The notes under the pieces were generated by a model. That model ran no database searches. It saw only the letters and a list, made by a program, of their open reading frames with translations, and was not told where the DNA came from. Below are positions 54,877 through 61,987 of a stretch of 64,000 nucleotides of DNA, piece by piece. How positions within the stretch are numbered: position 1 is the first letter of the stretch; every line of letters begins with the position of its first letter. The position numbers and the translations under genes were made by a program. The stretch is from Calidifontibacillus oryziterrae (lineage in GTDB: Bacteria; Bacillota; Bacilli; Bacillales; Bacillaceae_J). The DNA lies in the NCBI RefSeq assembly GCF_000331575.1, contig NZ_KB223527.1:407842-471841 (forward strand). Reading direction: 5' to 3'.

Positions 54877-56419
54877 CCATTTCCGTTCCAGTTCCACCAA
54901 GATCACCCCAATACTGTTCGCTAAAAGCATAAAGATCATCATAATTTTCCGTACCTAAACTACAACCGCTACAATCTTCCATAAACTCATAACCTGTACT
55001 TCCTTGGCCAATATACATATTTCCAGCTTGTTCACGATGTGATTTAGGTATAACGTAGCGATCATCGTATTTTGCGATAGCAGAAAGCTCGTACAGTTCA
55101 ATAACATGATCTTTCGTTAAACCAGCTTCCTCTAGAATTGTTTCATCAAACGGTTTGCCTAAATTAGAGCTCCTCATATAGCTTCTCATTGCAACAAGCT
55201 TCTTCAATACCCCTTCTATCACTTTTGTATCACCGGCACTCAGTAAATTCGCTAAATATTGAATTGGGATGCGGAACTGTTTTATCGTTGGAAAAATCAC
55301 ATTCGCACTTAATGAATCAATTTGTCCACCAAAAGCATTTGTTATTGGACTTAATGGTGGAACATACCATACCATAGGCAGCGTTCGATATTCAGGGTGT
55401 AATGGTAACGCTACTTTGTACTTTACTGCTAGCTTATATACTGGGGATTCCTGTGCAGCTTCAATCCAATCATCCGGAATTCCATCTTTTTTGGCCTGCT
55501 TGATAACCTCTGGATCACTCGGATCAAGAAACATTTTTAACTGGGCCTCATATAAATCCTTCGGATCTGAAACTGATGCAGCTTTTTCTATTTGCTCAAC
55601 ATCATAAAGAACAATGCCAATATAGCGAAGTCGGCCTACGCATGTTTCTGCGCAAACCGTTGGTTGACCATTTTCTATTCTTGGAAAACAAAATGTACAT
55701 TTATCTGCTTTTTGTGTTTTCCAGTTGAAATAAACTTTTTTATACGGACATCCCGTCATGCAAAAACGCCAGCTCCGACAAGCATTTTGATCTACGAGAA
55801 CAATGCCATCCTCATCCCGTTTATAAATTGCACCAGAAGGACAAGAAGATAAACAAGAGGGATTCATACAATGCTCGCAAATGCGAGGCAGATACATAAG
55901 AAAAGCATGTTCAAATTCCTCTATTACCTTTTCATCTATACCATTCATGTTTGGATCTTTTTTCCCCGTTTTATATACACCAGCTAAGTCGTCCTCCCAG
56001 TTAGGTCCCCAATTTATTTCCATGTATTCTCCCGTCAGTTGTGATTTTGGACGGGCTACAGGTTGATGTTTGCGCTCCGGACTTTTAATTAAGTTTTCAT
56101 AATCATAGGTCCAAGGCTCGTAATAATCATCAATTTGCGTTAAATTTGGGTTGTAAAAAATGCTTAGTAGCTTACTTACACGACCACCCGCTTTTAATTC
56201 GAGCTTCCCGTTTCTTAACTCCCAACCACCTTTATGAGTGTCCTGGTTCTCCCATTCACGTGGGTAGCCTACACCTGGTTTTGTTTCAACATTATTCCAC
56301 CACATATATTCCGCACCTTGACGGTTTGTCCATGTATTATTACATGTCACACTACAAGTATGGCAACCGATACATTTATCAAGGTTCATGACCATACCAA
56401 ATTGGGCTTTAATCTTCAA
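54863..56419 (-). CDS. narH: Respiratory nitrate reductase beta subunit (4Fe-4S)
   Basis: 518 residues. Four cysteine groups hold three 4Fe-4S and one 3Fe-4S cluster: CIGCHTCSVTC near the start, CEHCMNPSCLSSC, CRSWRFCMTGC (with the Trp that marks the 3Fe-4S site) and DKCTFCFPR. It conducts electrons from NarI to NarG. TTG 56419 is chosen because GAGGTGG precedes it and the resulting KIKAQFGMVMNLDKC matches the Bacillus N-terminus. It overlaps narG by 11 bases. Confidence 0.94.
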   Translation of the reverse strand: MKIKAQFGMVMNLDKCIGCHTCSVTCNNTWTNRQGAEYMWWNNVETKPGVGYPREWENQDTHKGGWELRNGKLELKAGGRVSKLLSIFYNPNLTQIDDYYEPWTYDYENLIKSPERKHQPVARPKSQLTGEYMEINWGPNWEDDLAGVYKTGKKDPNMNGIDEKVIEEFEHAFLMYLPRICEHCMNPSCLSSCPSGAIYKRDEDGIVLVDQNACRSWRFCMTGCPYKKVYFNWKTQKADKCTFCFPRIENGQPTVCAETCVGRLRYIGIVLYDVEQIEKAASVSDPKDLYEAQLKMFLDPSDPEVIKQAKKDGIPDDWIEAAQESPVYKLAVKYKVALPLHPEYRTLPMVWYVPPLSPITNAFGGQIDSLSANVIFPTIKQFRIPIQYLANLLSAGDTKVIEGVLKKLVAMRSYMRSSNLGKPFDETILEEAGLTKDHVIELYELSAIAKYDDRYVIPKSHREQAGNMYIGQGSTGYEFMEDCSGCSLGTENYDDLYAFSEQYWGDLGGTGTEMDGRT

Positions 56420-59400
56420 GCCAATCCACCTCATCCCGTTCTAGTTTACGGATGATAACTTGTTCATCTCGTTGATTTCCAGTTGGACCGTAATAATTAA
56501 ATCCATAACTAAGCTGAGCATAACCTCCAATCATCTGTGTAGGTTTCATGTTAATTTTTGTTGGACTATTAAAAGTACCACCCCGATCCTTAGTAATGGT
56601 CGTTCCAGGGACATTAATAAGACGGTCTTGGACATGGTACATAAACGCGACTCCTTGCGGTAAGCGATGGGTTACAACGGCCCTAGCAACAACAACACCA
56701 TTGCGATTGTATAGTTCGAGCCAATCATTATCCTGGATTCCGACACTTTCGGCATCTCTGTTATTCATCCATACATTTGGTCCACCACGGAAGAGCGTTA
56801 ACATTGGAAGGGTGTCATAGTACGTACTATGATAGGACCATTTATAATGTGGAGTTAAATACCGTAACTCTATTTCCTGTTTGGTTGTTTCAGGCTTACC
56901 ATTTTTATTATAGAAGGCTGCCTTTCTTAGCGGCGCTTTAAAGGTTGGCAGCTCTTCACCAAATTCCAGCATCATTTCATGATCGAGATAAAAATGCTGC
57001 CTTCCAGTTAACGTCCTAAAAGGGATTAATCGTTCTATATTAGTTGTAAACGGATTATAACGGCGGTTTCCTGTTTCCGTGCCACTATATACTGGAGACG
57101 AGATCACCTTTCGAGGTTGTGCGGTAATTTCATCAAAGGACATATGCTCTTCCGCTCGTTCAATTGCTAAATCCTTTAGCTTTTGACCAGTTTTCTTCTC
57201 CATTGCTCCCCATGCCTTCATTGCTAGTGAACCATTAGTTGTACTAGAAAGAGTTAAAATTGCTTCCGCCGCATGACGGTCGAATGAAAGGTCTGGACAA
57301 TCTTTATATTCTTTTGTTCCTTTTGCATGTCCTAATATATCCTTCAGTTCATCATATTCTTCTTTTGCATCCCAAATAAGTCCCTTTGCACCAATCGTTT
57401 CGCGAATATTTGGTCCAAGTGCGATAAATTTTTCGTATACTTTTGTATAATCTCTTTCAACAATATGAACCCGCGGAAAATTCTCACCAGGAACAGGCTC
57501 CGCTCCAGTCTGTTTCCAATCGGATATAAGACCATAAGGCTGTGCCGTTTCATCAGGTGTATCGTGAAGAAGCGGACCTACCACAACATCCTTAATTGGA
57601 TTTGGAAAATGCTTTTCTGCTAACGTTTGAAAAACCTTAGCAAGATTTTTAAAAATATCCCAATCCGGCTTACTTTCCCATGGTGGAGTAATTGCTGGAT
57701 TAAATGGATGAATAAATGGATGCATATCTGTTGAGCTAATATCGAACTTCTCATACCAGGTTGCTGCCGGAAGAACAATATCTGAATACAGCCCCGTTCC
57801 TGACATCCGAAAATCTAAATTCACTAATAAGTCTAATTTCCCTTCTACTGCATCTTCGTTTGTCGCAATTTCATCAGTATCCAATGACTCGTTTTCTGTT
57901 GTTAACACATGTGAATGTGTACCTAATAAATATTTTAAAAAATATTCATGACCCTTTGCCGAACTTCCAATTAAATTAGCCCTCCAAACAAACATTGTTT
58001 TCGGAAAATTTACCGAATTACTAGGCTCTTCAATTGAAAACTTCATCTCACCTTTTTTTATTTGGTTAACTACAAATTGAACGGCTTCATCGTTTGTCTT
58101 AGCATTTGCTTCCTCGTACAACTTAATTGAATTTTTGTTAAACTGTGGATACGAAGGAAGCCAGCCGAGTCTTGCTGCTAAGACGTTATAATCACCGATA
58201 TGACTAAATCGTGGCGTATCAACAAGGGGTGAAATTAAATTTTCCGTTTTCTGATCCTCATATCTCCACTGTTCAGTTACGAAATAAAAAAATGAGGTCG
58301 CATTTTGTAAACGCGGTGGACCACCCCAGTCCCGAGCCATTGCAACGGTTTGCCAGCCCTCTAATGGTCGAACTTTTTCCTGACCGACATAATGTGCCCA
58401 GCCTCCGCCGTTCACACCTTGAGAGCCAGTTAGTAACACAAGATTAAGAACTGCCCGATAAATCGTATCTGAATGGAACCAATGATTAATTCCTGAGCCC
58501 ATGATAATCATGGAACGACCTTTGCTATCAATTGCATTTTGCGCAAACTCCCTCGAAATTTGCGCAGCAAGCTTACGGTCTACTCCGGTAATCCCTTCCT
58601 GCCATGCTGGGGTAAAAGGTTTCGGATCATCATAACTTTTCGGATAATCACCTGGTAATTCAGCGCGGTGAACACCAGCTTGCGCTAGCATTAGATCTAA
58701 TACGGTTGTCACATAGATTGTTTCTCCATTTTGATTGATTGTTTTTACAGGAACTCCGCGCTCAAAAATTTGTCGATCCTCAAGACTAAAGTATGGAAAA
58801 TGAACAGTTACACTTTGATCTTCCATTCCTAACAAAGTTAATGCTGGTTCAATATCTCCAAGTCCATTATCAAGGTCCTTTAATTCTAAATTCCAATGCC
58901 CCCCTTCAGACCATCGCTGCCCAATCGTACCATTTGGTGAAGCAAATTTGTTATGGGACTGATCAAATACAAGTGGTTTCCACTCTGCCTTGTTAACATT
59001 TGCACCAAGATCACTAGCTCTTAAAAAACGATCAGCAACATAGCTTTCTCCTCGCTTTTTCAATTTCACTAAAAAAGGTAAATCAGTGTACTTTTTAACG
59101 TAATTTTGAAAATATGGTATTTGTTGATCGACATAAAACTCTTTTAGGATGACATGTGTCATAGCCATAGCAAGTGCAGAATCCATCCCAGCTTCTACGC
59201 ATAGCCAATTATCAGCAAACTTAACAAATTCAGCATAGTCAGGACTGATAGCAACAACTTTTGTTCCGTTATATCTCGCCTCTGTATAAAAGTGAGCATC
59301 TGGTGTGCGAGTTTGTGGAATATTTGAACCCCAAACTAGCAAATAACTTGAATTAAACCAATCTGAACTTTCTGGCACATCGGTTTGCTCACCCCAAACC

Positions 59401-60095
59401 TGTGGTGAAGATGCAGGTAAATCCGCATACCAATCATAAAAGCTAAGTAGAGGTGCACCTATTAAGTTTAAAAAGCGGCCACCACCTGCATAGCTAACCA
59501 TTGACATTGCGGGTATAGGAGAAAAGCCAAAGATCCGGTCTGGTCCGTGGTTCTTAATGGTATGGATAAGCTGAGCAGCTATCATTGCATTAACTTCATC
59601 CCAATTTGCTCGAACAAATCCACCTTTCCCGCGGGCTGTTTTATATAGCCTTTTCATTTCAAGATTGGTTGAAATTAGTTCCCAAGCTTTTACTGGATCA
59701 TTTGTTTTCGCCAAAGCTTCCTTCCATATTTTTAGCAATGATGCTCTAACATACGGATAGCGCACACGCTGCGGACTATAAATATACCAAGAAAACGTTG
59801 CTCCTCGTTGACATCCACGCGGTTCATACTCTGGCATATTTGGACCTGTTGTCGGATAATCGGTTTGCTGCGTTTCCCATGCGACGATCCCATCTTTCAC
59901 ATGGACCTTCCAACTGCATGATCCTGTACAATTTACACCATGTGTTGTTCTTACAACTTTGTCATGCTGCCACCTTCTGCGATAATGTTTTTCTGATTCT
60001 CGATCAGCATGTGATAATGTACTATGATTTGAAATATCTGTTGTTTTTCCGAAAAATGTAAATTTCTTCAATAACGGTGGAATTTTTTTTTGCAT
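56409..60095 (-). CDS. narG: Respiratory nitrate reductase alpha subunit (molybdenum)
   Basis: 1228 residues, the same length as B. subtilis NarG, with no signal peptide, so cytoplasmic-facing. The FS0 cluster site is THGVNCTGSCSWKVHV with its His and Cys ligands, followed by the fourth Cys in RGCQRGATFSW. The molybdo-bis-MGD region includes YADLPASSPQVWGEQTDVPES with the candidate Mo-ligand Asp. It reduces nitrate to nitrite in anaerobic respiration. First gene of narGHJI; GGGAG precedes ATG 60095. No narK or regulator gene follows in the window. Confidence 0.96.
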   Translation of the reverse strand: MQKKIPPLLKKFTFFGKTTDISNHSTLSHADRESEKHYRRRWQHDKVVRTTHGVNCTGSCSWKVHVKDGIVAWETQQTDYPTTGPNMPEYEPRGCQRGATFSWYIYSPQRVRYPYVRASLLKIWKEALAKTNDPVKAWELISTNLEMKRLYKTARGKGGFVRANWDEVNAMIAAQLIHTIKNHGPDRIFGFSPIPAMSMVSYAGGGRFLNLIGAPLLSFYDWYADLPASSPQVWGEQTDVPESSDWFNSSYLLVWGSNIPQTRTPDAHFYTEARYNGTKVVAISPDYAEFVKFADNWLCVEAGMDSALAMAMTHVILKEFYVDQQIPYFQNYVKKYTDLPFLVKLKKRGESYVADRFLRASDLGANVNKAEWKPLVFDQSHNKFASPNGTIGQRWSEGGHWNLELKDLDNGLGDIEPALTLLGMEDQSVTVHFPYFSLEDRQIFERGVPVKTINQNGETIYVTTVLDLMLAQAGVHRAELPGDYPKSYDDPKPFTPAWQEGITGVDRKLAAQISREFAQNAIDSKGRSMIIMGSGINHWFHSDTIYRAVLNLVLLTGSQGVNGGGWAHYVGQEKVRPLEGWQTVAMARDWGGPPRLQNATSFFYFVTEQWRYEDQKTENLISPLVDTPRFSHIGDYNVLAARLGWLPSYPQFNKNSIKLYEEANAKTNDEAVQFVVNQIKKGEMKFSIEEPSNSVNFPKTMFVWRANLIGSSAKGHEYFLKYLLGTHSHVLTTENESLDTDEIATNEDAVEGKLDLLVNLDFRMSGTGLYSDIVLPAATWYEKFDISSTDMHPFIHPFNPAITPPWESKPDWDIFKNLAKVFQTLAEKHFPNPIKDVVVGPLLHDTPDETAQPYGLISDWKQTGAEPVPGENFPRVHIVERDYTKVYEKFIALGPNIRETIGAKGLIWDAKEEYDELKDILGHAKGTKEYKDCPDLSFDRHAAEAILTLSSTTNGSLAMKAWGAMEKKTGQKLKDLAIERAEEHMSFDEITAQPRKVISSPVYSGTETGNRRYNPFTTNIERLIPFRTLTGRQHFYLDHEMMLEFGEELPTFKAPLRKAAFYNKNGKPETTKQEIELRYLTPHYKWSYHSTYYDTLPMLTLFRGGPNVWMNNRDAESVGIQDNDWLELYNRNGVVVARAVVTHRLPQGVAFMYHVQDRLINVPGTTITKDRGGTFNSPTKINMKPTQMIGGYAQLSYGFNYYGPTGNQRDEQVIIRKLERDEVDWLED

Positions 60096-60202
60096 ACCTA
60101 TTCTCCCTTCTTAGAAAAGCGTCTGATACGTGCGTACTGTAAAGCTAGGCTTCTAAACAGATTAGCTTCCATAATAGCCACTTAGTTTTTTACATTTACT
60201 GC

Positions 60203-60243
60203 ATTCTAGAGCTAGTTAATTTTTCTATGGAAATTATTTCACT
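60203..60243 (-). promoter_or_regulatory. Possible weak promoter and Fnr-like site of narGHJI
   Basis: On the minus strand a TAGAAT -10-like hexamer (60208-60203) lies about 40 bases from TGGAA-ATTATT-TCACT (60228-60243), which matches the Fnr pattern TGTGA-N6-TCACA at only 7 of 10 positions. It is in roughly the right place for class II activation, but the match is weak. Confidence 0.3.
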
Positions 60244-60340
60244 ATATTAGTTGTTTTTCCCATTGGCTTTTTTTATACATGAAATGTTTTTTTGTTTAAG
60301 GATCTGTTGCGTGAAAATCCCCTTTAAATAGATTTGAGAG

Positions 60341-60383
60341 AGTGATTTCCCTCACTTAAAAAAGAATTGACTTTGTTACAATA
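60341..60383 (+). promoter_or_regulatory. Fnr-type class II promoter of the CGCGG gene pair
   Basis: AGTGA-TTTCCC-TCACT (60341-60356) is a perfect inverted repeat matching the Bacillus Fnr pattern TGTGA-N6-TCACA in all but its outermost bases. Its centre (60348.5) is about 41 bases upstream of the start implied by TACAAT (60377-60382), the spacing of Fnr-activated promoters. A TTGACT-16-TATAGT pair at 60367-60394 is an alternative promoter. Confidence 0.65.
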
Positions 60384-60433
60384 ATTTTTATAGTAAAAAA
60401 ACAATAATCATAAATTAAGCGAAGGTGATAAGA

Positions 60434-60697
60434 ATGGTAGCTAAAGATTGGTCAAAGGATTTAGAGCATGATGACTATGAAAACAATATAGATTTCATTA
60501 TTGAGGATGCAGTAAAAGCCGTTGAGCAAACATCGATTGGCCATTATGTAAATCTTGTAACCTCAAATACATTCGGCAACCCAGATTCGTATTTAACACC
60601 GGTTTTAGATGCACGATTCGGAAAGAAAATTAGGACTAAGTTTATCGATCAATGTGGTTGTGGCGGTTACGTACTAAGGGTGTGGAAATTAGCATGA
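60434..60697 (+). CDS. CGCGG-motif protein, putative radical-SAM-modified RiPP family
   Basis: 87 residues, soluble. Acidic N-terminal half (DWSKDLEHDDYENNIDF), then a C-terminal end with the striking motif DQCGCGGYVLRVWKL. From memory, short proteins with a terminal CGCGG motif are annotated as putative ribosomally made peptides modified by radical SAM enzymes; no such enzyme is in this window. ATG 60434 is used (GAAGGTG upstream). It is divergent from narGHJI, behind an Fnr-type promoter, and overlaps the next gene by four bases (ATGA). The two Cys could instead bind a metal or form a redox site. Confidence 0.75.
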   Translation: MVAKDWSKDLEHDDYENNIDFIIEDAVKAVEQTSIGHYVNLVTSNTFGNPDSYLTPVLDARFGKKIRTKFIDQCGCGGYVLRVWKLA

Positions 60698-60960
60698 AAA
60701 TAAGTGAAGAAGTATTAACTACATTTGAAAATCGTCAAGTTGTCGTTAATGTTTATGAAGATGAAGAACTTGTAAAGAGAGAAGGATTTTTCTTTGATTC
60801 AATAACAATTTCAGAAAGGAATATAAATTTTGTAAAAAACAACACTAATAAGCTCTCAATTGAGTACACTCCTTTTAATGAATTTGTGAAAGGCGATACG
60901 TTTAAAGATTATTTCATTCTAAAAAACGGTAATAACTACATTGAGATTTATTTCCCTTAA
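60694..60960 (+). CDS. Unknown protein coupled to the CGCGG protein
   Basis: 88 residues with alternating charged and hydrophobic stretches that look beta-rich (RQVVVNVYEDEELVKREGFFF, KDYFILKNGNNYIEIYF); no Cys, no membrane segment, no motif I recognise. Its ATG overlaps the CGCGG stop codon (ATGA), so translation is coupled and the two proteins are probably made in fixed ratio. A terminator follows six bases after the stop, closing a two-gene operon. It might be a partner, carrier or immunity-type protein for the CGCGG product; that is inference from position only. Confidence 0.7.
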   Translation: MKISEEVLTTFENRQVVVNVYEDEELVKREGFFFDSITISERNINFVKNNTNKLSIEYTPFNEFVKGDTFKDYFILKNGNNYIEIYFP

Positions 60961-60965
60961 AATTT

Positions 60966-60991
60966 AAAACGAGCTATAGCAAGCTCGTTTT
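60966..60991. terminator. Bidirectional terminator
   Basis: AAAACGAGCT/AGCTCGTTTT perfect 10-bp stem with a 6-base loop, between convergent genes. Confidence 0.85.
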
Positions 60992-60994
60992 AAT

Positions 60995-61477
60995 TTACAC
61001 AAAAATATGTAATAGGAAGAAACCTAAAAATACAAACGCCATTCTCAAATGGAATTTCCTTCGAAACCCTGATGCCTTTTTTCGACGAAGCCATCCACTA
61101 TATAGATGGATCACTAAGATGCAAATTGCCACAAAACCACTTAGTTTTTTCATATGAAAAACACCATATGGATGAAAATAAATCATGATAACTGCATGAA
61201 TGGTAATGATTGCCGTGGCTGTGATCCCGATCGGCACATGCGCCTTCATCAGTTTCCGTGAAAACAGCGCTAGGTTCTTTTTTAAATCCTTCCGCTTACT
61301 TTTTTTGATAATTAAAAAAATGAAAAACATATTCACATTAATTAAAAACAAAAGAACAGCAATAACTGCAAATGATTGACCAATACTTAGAATCGGTGAA
61401 TGGTATTCTTCGTTCCAAAAACTTAAAAATATAATAATAAAAATGAACAACAAATTACTAATGATCCATCCTCGCAT
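60995..61477 (-). CDS. Small membrane protein, possible heme b-binding cytochrome
   Basis: 160 residues with about five hydrophobic helices. His residues fall near helix ends: KAHVPIG, TIHAVIM, GVFHMKK, LVIHLYSGWLRRK, KFHLRMAF and LLHIFV. This resembles ferric-reductase or cytochrome b561-type transmembrane cytochromes, but I cannot name a family. Located between the CGCGG pair and the NO-reductase cluster, it may take part in quinol-linked electron flow or sensing. ATG 61477 follows GGTGGG. No operon partner; it has its own transcript. Confidence 0.6.
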   Translation of the reverse strand: MRGWIISNLLFIFIIIFLSFWNEEYHSPILSIGQSFAVIAVLLFLINVNMFFIFLIIKKSKRKDLKKNLALFSRKLMKAHVPIGITATAIITIHAVIMIYFHPYGVFHMKKLSGFVAICILVIHLYSGWLRRKKASGFRRKFHLRMAFVFLGFFLLHIFV

Positions 61478-61540
61478 CGAATCCCACCATTAATCAAGAT
61501 CTTTCAAATGTATTTGCTTTGTAAAAATTGCTATATAGTA

Positions 61541-61571
61541 AAAAAGGCCACCCCTAACAGTAGAGATAGCC
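61541..61571 (-). terminator. Terminator after the DUF2249 gene
   Basis: An 11-bp stem with several G-U pairs (minus-strand GGCTATCTCTA/TAGGGGTGGCC) and a 4-base loop, followed by a T run. Confidence 0.6.
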
Positions 61572-61635
61572 TTCTAGATGAATATTATTTTTAGTTTCAA
61601 CCCATCAAATTACGAATTAACTTTCATTTACTATT

Positions 61636-61869
61636 TTATTTTTTACCGATTGCCACACGCCATACATCAGGACCTTCTTCAAGGTATTCCCAAGTGAATT
61701 GATCCTGTCTTTCCATCATAAATTGATATTGTAAAGGACGTGGATCATGGTCGTTTGTTAATTCCATGAATTCCCCAGATTTTAACTCATCAAACGTTTT
61801 AAAAATCATTGGGTGCTTCTCTCTTGGCGGAAAATCTGGTGCATTTATCTTAGCTGCAAATTGTAACAT
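61636..61869 (-). CDS. DUF2249-domain protein
   Basis: 77 residues. NAPDFPPREKHPMIF, LTNDHDPRPLQYQF and FTWEYLEEGPDVWRVAI are the signature of DUF2249, a TusA-like small fold common in NO-related and denitrification gene clusters; its biochemical role is unknown. ATG 61869 is chosen because AAAGGGGG lies upstream; the frame is open 12 codons further without a site. It has its own promoter with an Fnr-type box (61910-61952) and lies just downstream of the NO reductase gene. Confidence 0.82.
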   Translation of the reverse strand: MLQFAAKINAPDFPPREKHPMIFKTFDELKSGEFMELTNDHDPRPLQYQFMMERQDQFTWEYLEEGPDVWRVAIGKK

Positions 61870-61909
61870 GTTGTTGTCCCCCTTTAAAAGATCTACATTG
61901 TACACTTTT

Positions 61910-61952
61910 ATTATAAATACTAGTTCACCCGTAAGGTGTGGTCTATATCACT
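61910..61952 (-). promoter_or_regulatory. Fnr-type class II promoter of the DUF2249 gene
   Basis: On the minus strand, -10 TATAAT (61915-61910) puts the start at 61903. The palindrome TGTGG-TCTATA-TCACT (61937-61952), 8 of 10 to the Fnr consensus, is centred at 61944.5, exactly 41.5 bases upstream, the class II activation position. No good -35 is present, as expected for an activator-dependent promoter. Confidence 0.7.
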
Positions 61953-61987
61953 TGTTTAGATGCTATTATATCCCACCTTCTAATGAG

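Noticed and set aside
55269..55607. 112-codon open frame antisense to narH
   Set aside because: Overlaps fully conserved NarH sequence; no start signal and no recognisable protein.
60652..60693. Earlier in-frame start for the protein downstream of the CGCGG gene
   Set aside because: It would overlap the CGCGG motif by 46 bases with no ribosome site; the ATGA overlap at 60694 with GGGTGTGG upstream is better.
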